50,224 nt of DNA from H17-190 sp034435615 (GCA_034435615.1 DAOTWZ010000037.1:1-50224), one strand, 5' to 3'. Counted from the stretch's first letter, positions 38,924-47,091 are shown. The notes: generated by a model from the sequence alone, not told the origin. Made by a program: numbers and translations.

Positions 38924-40333
38924 GTGGACGTGGACTCATTGGCGCGGACGCTGGCTGACGCTCTGGAGGGGGAGGGTATCCAGGTGGTGCGGGAGGCGCT
39001 GGATCGCTACGCCTGGGATGCCCTCGGCCCTAACCGCGCCTTCCCCCAGCTAAAGGAGATCCAGCCGCAGCCGCTCCTGGCGGCACGCCCCCGCTCCACT
39101 GAGGAGGTCTCCCGCGTCATGGCCCTGGCCTCGGAGTGGCGGCTGCCCGTCGTCCCCTACGGTGGGGGGACGGGGGTGATGGGAGGCGCCATCCCCCTCG
39201 TGCCCTCGCTGGTGCTGGATCTGTCCGGCCTGGACCGCGTCCTGGAGGTGGACGGGCCGGGCCAGCGGGTCTGGACGGAGGCAGGGGTGATCCTGGAGCG
39301 GCTGGACCGGGAGCTCTCCCGTCACGGTCTCATGCTGGCCCATGACCCCTGGTCCCTGCCCATAGCCACGGTGGGCGGGGCCATATCCACCAACGGCATG
39401 GGCTACCGGGTGGGGCGCTACGGCTCCATGGGCGACCAGGTGCTGGGCCTGACGGTAGTCCTGGCGGACGGCCGGGTGTTGCGGACGCGCGGCGTGGAGG
39501 GCACCTCGGTGGGGCTGGACCTCAAGCACCTGTTCATCGGCACGGAAGGCTGCTTCGGAGTCATCACCGAGGCCGTCCTCAAAGCGGTGCCCCAGCCAGA
39601 GGAGCGGGCCCTGGCTGCCTACCTCTTCCAGGGCTTCGCCGAAGGGTTCCGGGCCATCCTAGCGATGCACGAGATCGGTCTCGTCCCCTCCGTCCTGGAC
39701 TACGGCGAGGACTTCGTCCCGCCGGCGGGCGGCGGCAGGGCGGAGTCGGAGGGGGCGCGCCTCTACCTGGTCTTCGAGGGCTTCCGGGAGGAGGTAGCGG
39801 CCCAGTCCTCCCGCGCGGACGCCATCTGCCGTTCTCACGGCGGCCAGCCCCTGCCCCTGGAGGAGGCGCGGCGCTTCTGGCAGCACCGGCACGACCTGGC
39901 CCTGCGCTTCGCTCGCGGGCGGACGCAGGCGCGGCGTCGGGAGCCCGTGCCCGGCGGCCGCTTCGACTACGTGCACGTCTCCCTGCCGCCCTCCCGGGTG
40001 CTGGAGTACCAGCGCCTCAGCCAGCAGGTGCTGGACCGGGCGGGGGTCTACCCCCTGGAGTACGGCATCTGGGGAAAGCCCGGCCTGTTCGACGTGGTGA
40101 TGGTCCAGCCGGACGGCAGCGCCGATGGCGCCGCCTCCCTGGCCGCCGTGGTGGACGAGCTCCTCTCTCTGGCCCAGGAGATGGGCGGCTCCATGGAGCA
40201 GTGTCACGGGGTGGGGATAAAGCTCGCCCACCTGATGGAGCGGGAGCACGGCCCGGGGCTGGAGGTGATGCGGGCCATCAAGCGGGCGCTGGACCCTCAG
40301 GGCCTGCTGAACCCGGGCAAGCTGGGTCTCTAG
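38924..40333 (+). CDS. FAD-binding oxidoreductase (GlcD / alkyl-DHAP synthase-like)
   Basis: A 469-residue flavoprotein of the FAD_binding_4 plus FAD-linked oxidase C-terminal type. VVPYGGGTGVMGGAIPLVP (FAD pyrophosphate loop), GGAISTNGMGYRVGRYGSMGD and LKHLFIGTEGCFGVITEAVL are the PCMH-fold blocks; the C-terminal half has CHGVGIKLAHLM and closes ALDPQGLLNPGKLG, the family end. It would oxidise a 2-hydroxy acid or act like alkyl-DHAP synthase; the last is favoured slightly by length and by HGVGIKLA. Start GTG 38924 is chosen by ribosome binding site and promoter; an in-frame GTG 38909 exists. Confidence 0.88.
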   Translation: MDVDSLARTLADALEGEGIQVVREALDRYAWDALGPNRAFPQLKEIQPQPLLAARPRSTEEVSRVMALASEWRLPVVPYGGGTGVMGGAIPLVPSLVLDLSGLDRVLEVDGPGQRVWTEAGVILERLDRELSRHGLMLAHDPWSLPIATVGGAISTNGMGYRVGRYGSMGDQVLGLTVVLADGRVLRTRGVEGTSVGLDLKHLFIGTEGCFGVITEAVLKAVPQPEERALAAYLFQGFAEGFRAILAMHEIGLVPSVLDYGEDFVPPAGGGRAESEGARLYLVFEGFREEVAAQSSRADAICRSHGGQPLPLEEARRFWQHRHDLALRFARGRTQARRREPVPGGRFDYVHVSLPPSRVLEYQRLSQQVLDRAGVYPLEYGIWGKPGLFDVVMVQPDGSADGAASLAAVVDELLSLAQEMGGSMEQCHGVGIKLAHLMEREHGPGLEVMRAIKRALDPQGLLNPGKLGL

Positions 40334-41352
40334 TCCCAGAGGCGCCCCTGGGGGTTCCCCGGCGGCTCCAGCCCCAGGTGCTGGTAGGCCCGCGGCGTGG
40401 CGACGCGGCCCCGTGGCGTCCGCTTTATGAGCCCGGCCTGCATCAGATAAGGCTCATAGACCTCCATGATGGTGTCCGGCTCCTCGGACACGGCGGCGGC
40501 TATGGTGTCCAGCCCCACCGGCCCGCCGCCGAACTTCTCGATGATGGCCTGGAGGAGCTTGTGGTCCACCTGGTCCAGCCCCAGCTCGTCCACCTCGAGC
40601 TGGGCCAGCGCCTGGCGCGCCACCTCACCGGTGATGGCGCCATCGGCCCGCACCTGGGCGTAGTCGCGGGCGCGGCGCAGGAGACGGATGGCCACCCGCG
40701 GCGTCCCCCGGGAGCGGCGAGCGATCTCCCTGGCTCCATCCCGGTCTATGGCGATCCCCAGGGCGGCGGCGTTCCGCTCCAGGATGGCCACTATCTCCTC
40801 CTCCCGGTAGAAGTCCAGTCGGTAGACCGCACCGAAGCGGTCCCGGAGGGGGGAGCTCAGGAGGGCGTAGCGGGTGGTGGCGCCTACGAGGGTGAAGCGG
40901 GGCAGGGTGAGGCGGACGGAGCGTGCTCCTGGTCCCTTCCCCAGGACGATGTCCAGGGCGTAGTCCTCCAGGGCCGGGTAGAGGACCTCCTCTGCCGTCC
41001 TGGGCAGGCGGTGGACCTCGTCTATGAAGAGGACGTCCCCGGGCTGGAGGGCTGTCAGGATGGCCGCCAGGTCGCCCGGCCTCTCGATGGCCGGGCCCGA
41101 GGTGACCCGTATGGAGACCCCCATCTCGTGGGCGATGATGTGGGCCAGTGTCGTCTTTCCCAGGCCCGGCGGCCCGAAGAAGAGGATGTGGTCCAGGGGC
41201 TCCCCTCGCTGCTTGGCGGCGGCGATGGCGATGGCCAGGTTCTCCCGCAAGCGGTCCTGGCCCACGAACTCGTCCAGGCGGCGCGGCCTGAGGGCGCCCT
41301 CTATGGCCAGGTCCTCGGCCTGGGCCCTGCCGGAGATGGCCCTCTCCCCCAC
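40330..41352 (-). CDS. ruvB: Holliday junction branch migration helicase RuvB
   Basis: A 340-residue AAA+ motor driving branch migration with RuvA. Walker A GPPGLGKTT, Walker B VLFIDEVHR, the sensor GATTR and arginine-finger region PLRDRFG are all present, and the C-terminal winged helix ends the protein. The frame is open to ATG 41391, but a near-consensus promoter has its -10 (TATAAT) across that very ATG. GTG 41352, with GAGAGGAG six bases before it, is the likely start and gives the usual length. No ruvA or ruvC is adjacent. The stop shares CTAG with the convergent oxidoreductase. Confidence 0.95.
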   Translation of the reverse strand: MGERAISGRAQAEDLAIEGALRPRRLDEFVGQDRLRENLAIAIAAAKQRGEPLDHILFFGPPGLGKTTLAHIIAHEMGVSIRVTSGPAIERPGDLAAILTALQPGDVLFIDEVHRLPRTAEEVLYPALEDYALDIVLGKGPGARSVRLTLPRFTLVGATTRYALLSSPLRDRFGAVYRLDFYREEEIVAILERNAAALGIAIDRDGAREIARRSRGTPRVAIRLLRRARDYAQVRADGAITGEVARQALAQLEVDELGLDQVDHKLLQAIIEKFGGGPVGLDTIAAAVSEEPDTIMEVYEPYLMQAGLIKRTPRGRVATPRAYQHLGLEPPGNPQGRLWD

Positions 41353-41389
41353 AGCCGGCTCCTCTCGAATATCTGTGCTATCCGGGGCC

Positions 41390-41418
41390 ATTATAGGGCC
41401 GCCCGGGATGCCCGTCTA
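41390..41418 (-). promoter_or_regulatory. Promoter of ruvB overlapping the nominal ATG
   Basis: The minus strand reads TAGACG (41413-41418), 17 bases, TATAAT (41390-41395). The -10 includes the ATG at 41391, so initiation near 41383 falls downstream of it and decides for the GTG start at 41352. Confidence 0.65.
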
Positions 41419-41439
41419 CTCGGCGAGGGGCGGAGGGGC

Positions 41440-41820
41440 CTAGTGGCCGTCGGAGTGCTCGCTCCACCCGGAGGAGCCGGGGCGGTGCGGCTCGTAGCCG
41501 ATGAGGTGGCGGATGGCGGTGAAGAGCAGCCCCAGCAGGGCCGCTCCGGCCACGGCGCCCGCCGTTATCAGAGAGAGGCGGAGGATGTCGGAGGTAGCCC
41601 TGGTCTCATCCTGGGGGACGCCCGGGCCCGGCTCCACCTGGGGCCCGTTGATGGCCGTCAGCGCCGCCTGGCAACCGGCCTCGCCGCACGGGGAAACGGT
41701 GGCAGGGCCGGCCCGCTCCGCCAGCGGCAGGTGGAGGGCGTGGGCGGGGCCGCCGGCGCCCAGGAGGGCGCCCGTCAGGACGGTCAGGACGACGAGAGCG
41801 CTCTTCAGGTAGATGGTCAT
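41440..41820 (-). CDS. Small exported membrane protein of unknown function
   Basis: A 126-residue protein with an N-terminal signal peptide (LKSALVVLTVLTGALLGAGGPAHA in parts, residues 5-28, cleavage likely after AHA), a short extracytoplasmic segment with two cysteines (SPCGEAGC) that may form a disulfide, and a C-terminal membrane helix (about 79-103). It ends in a His-rich cytosolic tail, SGWSEHSDGH. ATG 41820 has GGAGG at eight-base spacing. No family recognised. It is transcribed away from proB and toward ruvB, 48 bases from its annotated frame. Confidence 0.65.
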   Translation of the reverse strand: MTIYLKSALVVLTVLTGALLGAGGPAHALHLPLAERAGPATVSPCGEAGCQAALTAINGPQVEPGPGVPQDETRATSDILRLSLITAGAVAGAALLGLLFTAIRHLIGYEPHRPGSSGWSEHSDGH

Positions 41821-41934
41821 CTCGCTTCCTCCGAGCGCGGAATTCTATCACGCGCACCGCTAACGGACTAGCCTGCTCGCCCTCCCGGTGTGCGCATGGC
41901 AGTGCGCGACCACCTCGGCGCGGGAGCCCCTTCC

Positions 41935-41964
41935 TTGTTGACACAGAAAGGCGGTTGTTATAAT
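41935..41964 (+). promoter_or_regulatory. Promoter of proB with extended -10
   Basis: TATAAT (41959-41964) preceded by TGT (TGn extension). A -35 can be read as TTGTTG at 18-base spacing (41935-41940) or as TTGACA at a short 15-base spacing (41938-41943). Leader to proB is about 50 bases. Confidence 0.65.
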
Positions 41965-42019
41965 TGCCAGATGACGGGCGAAAGGGGCGGCTGCGCCCCT
42001 CTTTAGTCGAAAGGTGCGC

Positions 42020-43192
42020 GTGACAGAGCTGGTAACTCCCACTCCCCGGCCTGAGAGAGGCCTCAGTCCCGCGTCCACCGGCCCCCGCTACCGGCGCATC
42101 GTGGCCAAGCTGGGCACCAGCCTCCTCACAGCCGGCGGCGAACGGCTGGACCTGGAGGTGATGGCCGGACTGGTGGGCCAGGTGGCCCGCCTCCACCGGC
42201 TGGGCTGCGAGGTCCTCATCGTCAGCTCCGGGGCCATCGCCGCCGGGCGACATCGCCTGGGCCTACGCCAGGAGCGACGGGACATCCCCCTACGACAGGT
42301 GCTGGCGGCCGTGGGCCAGAGCGACCTGATGCAGGCCTACCAGCAGCTCTTCTCCTGGCACGATATCGTCATCGCCCAGACCCTGCTCACCCGTCGCGAC
42401 CTGGCCGATCGCCAGGGCTACCTGAACGCCCGCAACACCCTACTGGGGCTCCTCAAGCTGCGAGTGGTCCCCATCATCAACGAGAACGACGTGGTAGCGG
42501 TGGACGAGATAGCCGGCGCCAAGATCGGCGACAACGACAACCTCTCCGCCCTGGTGGCCAACCTGGTGGACGCCGACCTGCTGGTCATCCTCACCGATAC
42601 CGAGGGCCTCTACACGGCGGACCCTCACCTGGATCCCTCGGCCCAGCTCATACGGCGGGTGGAGCGCATCGACGAGCGCATCGTGCGGCTAGCCGGGGAG
42701 AGCCACGGCCTGGGCGTGGGCGGCATGGCCACCAAGGTGGAGGCGGCCCGTCTGGCCACCAGCGGCGGCACCGACGTGGTGATAGCCCACGGCCGGGAGC
42801 CCGGCGCCCTGGTGCGGCTGGCCCAGGGAGAGGAGTTGGGCACCTTTTTCCCCGCCACCGTGGACCGCCTGGAGAGCCGCAAGCGCTGGATGCTGGCTGG
42901 CCTCTCCCTGCGGGGGAGCATCGTGGTGGATGCTGGGGCGGTGCGGGCGCTGCGCAGCGGCCGCGCCAGCCTCCTGCCCGCTGGCGTCAAGGCGGTCCAG
43001 GGAGACTTCCAGCGGGGCGACGTAGTGGCTATCGTAGACGAGGAGGGCCGGAGAGTGGCCTGCGGCATCGCCAACTACAGCTCCCGCGAAGTGATGGCGG
43101 TGCGAGGGCTGCACTCGCACCAGATAGAGGCGGCCCTGGGCTACGCTTACGGCCAGGAAGTGGTGCACCGGGACAACCTGGTACTCCTCTAG
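42020..43192 (+). CDS. proB: Glutamate 5-kinase
   Basis: A 390-residue enzyme phosphorylating glutamate, first step of proline synthesis. The amino-acid kinase domain has VAKLGTSLLT, VSSGAIAAGRHRLGL, PIINENDVVAVDEI, GDNDNLSALVANLVDADLLVILTDTEGLY and GVGGMATKVEAA. A C-terminal PUA domain follows (about 285-370, RGSIVVDAGAVRAL to GIANYSSREV), as in E. coli ProB. GTG 42020 is preferred because AAAGG lies five bases before it; GTG 42014 is two codons upstream. proA is 2.1 kb downstream, with five other genes between, all on the same strand. Confidence 0.96.
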   Translation: MTELVTPTPRPERGLSPASTGPRYRRIVAKLGTSLLTAGGERLDLEVMAGLVGQVARLHRLGCEVLIVSSGAIAAGRHRLGLRQERRDIPLRQVLAAVGQSDLMQAYQQLFSWHDIVIAQTLLTRRDLADRQGYLNARNTLLGLLKLRVVPIINENDVVAVDEIAGAKIGDNDNLSALVANLVDADLLVILTDTEGLYTADPHLDPSAQLIRRVERIDERIVRLAGESHGLGVGGMATKVEAARLATSGGTDVVIAHGREPGALVRLAQGEELGTFFPATVDRLESRKRWMLAGLSLRGSIVVDAGAVRALRSGRASLLPAGVKAVQGDFQRGDVVAIVDEEGRRVACGIANYSSREVMAVRGLHSHQIEAALGYAYGQEVVHRDNLVLL

Positions 43193-43207
43193 GCAGGAGG
43201 TGTGTCC

Positions 43208-44374
43208 ATGACTCTGAAGCGGAAGGCCGCCATCGTGGGGCTGAGCGAGACGAAGCCCCAGCGCAAATCGGAGGGGACGCCGGCGGTGGAGCTGCTGGCA
43301 GAGGCGGCCCGCCTGGCCATCCGGGACGCCGGGCTGGAGAAGAAGGACATAGACGGCCTCATCGTCCTCCCGCCTATGGGGGAGGAGACGATGCTCTGGC
43401 CCTCCATCCTGGCCGACTACCTGAAGATGCAGCCCCGCTACGCTAATGTGGTGGACATCGGCGGCGCCTCCGCCTGCGGGGCCGTCTGGCGGGCGGCAGC
43501 CGCCATCGCCGGGGGGCTCTGCAACACCGTCCTCTGCGTGGCGGGCGACGTCCTGGACCCCGACCTCTTCTATGCCCGCCGCGGCGGGAGGCCCGCCCGC
43601 ACCCCGGCGCGGGAGTTCGACGCTCCCTACGGCATCGGCGTGGCCAACGAGGGCTACGCCATGATCGCCATGCGCCACATGTACGAGTACGGCACCACGC
43701 CACGCCAGATGGCCAAGGTGGCGGTGGACCAGCGCTTCAACGCCAACGCCAACCCGGACGCCATCTTCTTCGACCAGACCCTGACCATAGATGACGTCCT
43801 CAACTCCCCCCTCATCTGCGACCCCCTCCATCTGTACGAGATCGTCATGCCCTGCACCTACGCCAATGCCGTGGTGGTGACCTCCCCCGAGCGGGCCAAG
43901 GACTCCCCCCACCGCCCGGTCTGGCTACTGGGGGCCGGTGAGTGTATCACCAACAACCTGCCCGCCCAGGCCCCCTCTCTCACCTCTTCCGGGATCGCCG
44001 TGGCGGCCGGCAGGGCCTTCGAGATGGCCGGGGTGACGCCCAGGGACGTGGATCTGGTCTCCGTGTACGACTGTTACACCATCACCGTCATCATCACCCT
44101 GGAGGACGCCGGCTTCTGCCCCAAGGGGCAGGGCGGCCCCTTCGTGGAGGAGCACGACCTGACCTACAAGGGTGACCTGCCCCTGAACACCCACGGCGGG
44201 CAGCTCTCCTTCGGGCAGGCGGGGCTGGCCGGCGGCATGACCCATGTCACGGAGGCGGTGCGCCAGCTTCAGGGCCGGGCCGGCCAGCGCCAGGTGAAGG
44301 ACTGCGAGCTGGCCTTCGTCAACGGTAACGGCGGCGTCCTGAACGAGGAGTGCTCCTTGGTGCTGGGAGTGTAG
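43208..44374 (+). CDS. Thiolase-fold protein (SCP2/Ltp2-like) lacking two classical residues
   Basis: A 388-residue thiolase-fold protein. The nucleophile-type Cys90 is in GGASACGAVW. VSVYDCYTITVIITLEDAG and NTHGGQLSFGQAGLAGGMTHVTEAVRQL are typical of the DUF35-linked SCP2-thiolase group. The classical GHPxGASG His reads GQAGLAGG, and the second Cys block (CxG) reads NGNGG. It may therefore act as a retro-aldolase, like Ltp2 in sterol side-chain breakdown, or as an atypical acetyltransferase; this is inference. ATG 43208 has AGGAGG seven bases upstream. The DUF35 partner starts three bases after its stop. Confidence 0.85.
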   Translation: MTLKRKAAIVGLSETKPQRKSEGTPAVELLAEAARLAIRDAGLEKKDIDGLIVLPPMGEETMLWPSILADYLKMQPRYANVVDIGGASACGAVWRAAAAIAGGLCNTVLCVAGDVLDPDLFYARRGGRPARTPAREFDAPYGIGVANEGYAMIAMRHMYEYGTTPRQMAKVAVDQRFNANANPDAIFFDQTLTIDDVLNSPLICDPLHLYEIVMPCTYANAVVVTSPERAKDSPHRPVWLLGAGECITNNLPAQAPSLTSSGIAVAAGRAFEMAGVTPRDVDLVSVYDCYTITVIITLEDAGFCPKGQGGPFVEEHDLTYKGDLPLNTHGGQLSFGQAGLAGGMTHVTEAVRQLQGRAGQRQVKDCELAFVNGNGGVLNEECSLVLGV

Positions 44375-44376
44375 AG

Positions 44377-44802
44377 ATGACGACACAGCAGCGCGAGTAC
44401 CGTAAGCCCATACCCCGGCCCAGCGAGACGACGCGCCCCTACTGGGAGGGGGCCAAGGCCCACGAGTTCCGCCTCCAGCGCTGCCGGGACTGCGGACAGT
44501 ACATCTTCTATCCGCGGCGCTTCTGCCCGGACTGCCTGTCCGATAGCCTGGAGTGGGTGCGGGCCAGCGGCCGGGGCCGCATCTACACCTACACCATCGT
44601 CCGGCGGCCGGGCCAGTCCTCCTTCCGCGAGGACGCCCCTTACATCCTGGCCATCGTGGAGCTGGAGGAGGGGCCGCGACTCACCACCAACATCGTCGAG
44701 GCGGGGCTGGACGAGGTCCACATCGGCATGCCGGTGGAGGCCGTCTTCGACGATGTGACGCCCGAGGCGACTATAGTCAAGTTCAGGCCCATCAGGCGAT
44801 AA
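44377..44802 (+). CDS. Zn-ribbon plus OB-fold protein (DUF35 family)
   Basis: A 141-residue partner of thiolase-like proteins. The rubredoxin-type zinc ribbon is CRDCGQYIFYPRRFCPDC (two CxxC pairs), followed by the OB-fold region GRGRIYTYTIVRRPGQ and AIVELEEGPRLTTNIVE. In known systems such as ChsH2 and archaeal acetoacetyl-CoA thiolase, this protein binds the acyl-CoA and bridges to the thiolase. ATG 44377 is chosen at the family start; the open frame begins at 44350 within the thiolase gene. It is two bases after the thiolase stop, so the two are co-expressed. Confidence 0.92.
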   Translation: MTTQQREYRKPIPRPSETTRPYWEGAKAHEFRLQRCRDCGQYIFYPRRFCPDCLSDSLEWVRASGRGRIYTYTIVRRPGQSSFREDAPYILAIVELEEGPRLTTNIVEAGLDEVHIGMPVEAVFDDVTPEATIVKFRPIRR

Positions 44803-44832
44803 TATCCAGAGAGGGAGGTAGAGCCGGCCTTA

Positions 44833-44928
44833 ATGGGCTCCGTAATCAAGTGGCGTCGCCGCAAGATACGGCGACACAAGTACAAGAAGCTACGGAAGAG
44901 GACCCGCTGGCAGCGTCGGCACAAGTAG
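44833..44928 (+). CDS. 31-residue AURKAIP1/mS38-like (bS22-type) ribosomal miniprotein
   Basis: A tiny, extremely basic ORF, too short for standard gene lists: MGSVIKWRRRKIRRHKYKKL then RKRTRWQRRHK. The K-R-R-K-I-x-R-H-K-x-K-K-x-x-K-R-T-R pattern is that of the AURKAIP1/COX24 domain, the C-terminal part of mitochondrial mS38 and of the bacterial small-subunit protein bS22 seen in mycobacterial ribosomes. It would sit near the decoding centre of the 30S subunit. GGAGG lies 14 bases upstream, somewhat far. It follows the DUF35 gene by 30 bases on the same strand. Confidence 0.82.
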   Translation: MGSVIKWRRRKIRRHKYKKLRKRTRWQRRHK

Positions 44929-44962
44929 CGGACTCTCGGCCGCAGCCAGGAGGCTTCGCTTC

Positions 44963-45238
44963 GTGTTGTTCGGCCTTCGGCAGGCCCGCCGTCTGCTCAA
45001 GCTCCGTCGCCAAGACGACCCGCTGGTAAAGGTGGCAGGCGCCCCGACGCGGGAGCAGGCGGAGTTCTGCGTGCAGACCCTGCGGAAGCAGGGCATTCCG
45101 GCCCAGTGGCGGCGGGGCAGGACCGGGATGGAGGTCTGGGTGCCGGCCAGCCAGGAGGGGCAGGCCCGCCATCTGCTGGGGCTCTCGGGCCGCAGCTTCA
45201 CCAGGGTGCCCAGGCCGCGCCACCCGGCCCGTGACTAG
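44963..45238 (+). CDS. DUF2007-like small protein
   Basis: A 91-residue protein whose core, APTREQAEFCVQTLRKQGIP through GMEVWVPASQEGQARHLLG, resembles the DUF2007 (putative signal-transducing) domain, a ferredoxin-like fold of unknown function often attached to small regulatory proteins. The N-terminus is basic (LRQARRLLKLRR). The start GTG 44963 has AGGAGG at 11-base spacing; TTG 44966 is also possible. It sits between the ribosomal miniprotein and proA on the same strand. Confidence 0.7.
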   Translation: MLFGLRQARRLLKLRRQDDPLVKVAGAPTREQAEFCVQTLRKQGIPAQWRRGRTGMEVWVPASQEGQARHLLGLSGRSFTRVPRPRHPARD

Positions 45239-45307
45239 GGGCGAGGCTGGCGGCGGCCTGTCCCGTCGTGCCAGAGGGGTTGGAGACCCGATGACCGAGG
45301 TGGTCCT

Positions 45308-46588
45308 ATGACAGCGGTAGCCCCGGAGCTGGAGACTATAGGCCGGGCCGCCCGTCAGGCGGCGCGCGCCCTGGCCCGCCTCTCCACCGAGACCAAGAAC
45401 CAGGCGCTGCGCCACGTGGCCCGGCTGCTGGTGGAGAGGCAGGAAGAGGTGCTCAGGGCCAACGAGCGGGACTGTGAGGAGGCCCGCAGGGCCGGCCTCT
45501 CCCCGGCGGTGCTGGACCGGCTCCAGCTCTCGGCCCAGAAGCTGGAGGCCATCGCCGCTGACGTCCTCAACGTGGCCGCTCTTCCCGACCCGGTGGGCGA
45601 GGTGATAGAGATGCGCACCCTCCCCAACGGGATGAAGGTGGGGAGGAAGCGGGTGCCTCTGGGCGTCATCGCCGCCATCTACGAGAGCCGGCCCAACGTG
45701 ACCGTGGACATCGCCTCCCTCTGCCTGAAGGCGGGGAGCGCCGTCGTCCTGCGGGGTGGCAAGGAGGCCATCAACTCCAACCGTGCTCTGGCGGCCATCC
45801 TCAGGGAGGGCATCGCCCTGGCAGGGGCGCCGGCCGATGCCGTCCAGCTCATCGAGAACACGGATCGCGCCCTGGTGGGCCAGCTCCTGCGGATGCGGGA
45901 GTACATAGACCTGGTGGTGCCGAGAGGCGGGGCGGAGCTGATCCGCTTCGTGGCCGAGAACGCCACCATGCCCGTCCTCACGGGAGGCATCGGCGTCTGC
46001 CACACCTATGTGGATCGCGCCGCTGACCTGGAGAAGGCGGTGCGGGTGGTCTTCAACGCCAAGTGCCGCAAGTGGAGCATCTGCAACGCCCTGGACACCC
46101 TCCTGGTGCACCGGGAGATCGCCCCTCTCTTCCTGCCTCGCATCGCCCGGGAGTGGGCGAGAGCGGGCATCGAGATGCGCTGCGACGCTCCCTCGCTGGC
46201 CATCCTGGAGGGGGCGGCGGTGGAGGGTCTGGCCCTGCGCCCCGCCAGCCCGGACGATTTCGGCAGGGAGTTCCTGGCCCCCGTGGCGGCGGTGCGTGTG
46301 GTGGACTCGCTGGAGGAGGCGCTGGAGCACATAGAGCGCTACGGCAGCGGCCACTCCGACGCCATCGTCACCGAGGACTACTCGGCGGCCATGCGTTTCC
46401 TGGACGAGGTGGACACCGCGGTGGTCTACGTGAACGCCAGCACCCAGTTCACGGACGGGGCGCAGTTCGGCCTGGGGGCGGAGATCATAGACTCCACCCA
46501 GAAGACCATCGCCCGTGGCCCCGTGGGGCTGCGGGAGATCACCACCTACAAGTGGTTCGTCCTGGGTGACGGCCACGTGCGCCCCTAG
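45308..46588 (+). CDS. proA: Gamma-glutamyl phosphate reductase
   Basis: A 426-residue NADPH-dependent enzyme reducing glutamyl 5-phosphate to the semialdehyde, second step of proline synthesis. Catalytic Cys259 lies in KCRKWSICNALDTLLVH (usually VCNA; here ICNA). GVIAAIYESRPNVTVDIASLCLKAG, GGIGVCHTYVD and STQFTDGAQFGLGAEIIDSTQK are standard. It belongs to the same strand and probably the same transcription unit as proB. ATG 45308 begins at the family start, though the ribosome binding site is only moderate (GAGGTGG). Confidence 0.96.
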   Translation: MTAVAPELETIGRAARQAARALARLSTETKNQALRHVARLLVERQEEVLRANERDCEEARRAGLSPAVLDRLQLSAQKLEAIAADVLNVAALPDPVGEVIEMRTLPNGMKVGRKRVPLGVIAAIYESRPNVTVDIASLCLKAGSAVVLRGGKEAINSNRALAAILREGIALAGAPADAVQLIENTDRALVGQLLRMREYIDLVVPRGGAELIRFVAENATMPVLTGGIGVCHTYVDRAADLEKAVRVVFNAKCRKWSICNALDTLLVHREIAPLFLPRIAREWARAGIEMRCDAPSLAILEGAAVEGLALRPASPDDFGREFLAPVAAVRVVDSLEEALEHIERYGSGHSDAIVTEDYSAAMRFLDEVDTAVVYVNASTQFTDGAQFGLGAEIIDSTQKTIARGPVGLREITTYKWFVLGDGHVRP

Positions 46589-46643
46589 GCGGCACCCCGG
46601 CACGACTGCGAGGTCTCGACCGTTATTAATAAGGAGGGTCTCC

Positions 46644-46973
46644 ATGGGCGGTTTTCACTTCGAGAGAGAGTGTCGCACCCCCTACTCCGAGTGCTACACG
46701 GTGGAGCTGGACGAGGACGAGGTGGGCCGGGTGGACATCCACTACAGTCCTACCGTGGTCTACGCTACCCTCTGCGTCACCGAGCGCCTCACCCAGGACG
46801 AGATACGTCAGCTCATCGGCGAGATCGACGAGCGGCTCGTCCTCACCACCGACCCCATGCGGGAGGACTTCGTGGTGACCGTCTGGGTGGGCCGTGAGGA
46901 GGGCGTCTACTCGGAGGAGGAAGAAGAGGAGGAAGAGGAGGAGTTCGAGGGCAACGGCCACATGGGTAACTAG
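46644..46973 (+). CDS. Hypothetical protein with poly-glutamate tail
   Basis: A 109-residue protein. ATG 46644 has AAGGAGG at six-base spacing. The N-terminal two thirds (FERECRTPYSECYTVELDED, DIHYSPTVVYATLCVTERL, LIGEIDERLVLTTDPMREDFVVTVWVG in pieces) looks like a compact alpha/beta domain. The C-terminus carries a run of ten or more Glu residues followed by FEGNGHMGN. Similar small proteins occur in Chloroflexota as hypotheticals, as I recall, but I can assign no function. The acidic tail could bind basic partners or metal. It ends the gene-dense block. Confidence 0.7.
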   Translation: MGGFHFERECRTPYSECYTVELDEDEVGRVDIHYSPTVVYATLCVTERLTQDEIRQLIGEIDERLVLTTDPMREDFVVTVWVGREEGVYSEEEEEEEEEEFEGNGHMGN

Positions 46974-47067
46974 GCCCCGCCCTGGAGCGCTCCACCGGCG
47001 TCATTTTCGTATCTGGAATGGGCACCTTGCAAGCCCTGACAGCCACCACTGTTACCGACTACTTGAC

Positions 47068-47091
47068 AGTTGGTCATCTAGTTGGTCATCA
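47068..47091. repeat. 12-bp tandem direct repeat
   Basis: Two adjacent copies, AGTTGGTCATCT and AGTTGGTCATCA, differ only in the last base. They follow a TTGACA at 47063-47068. Possible operator, or a short slippage repeat. Confidence 0.6.
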
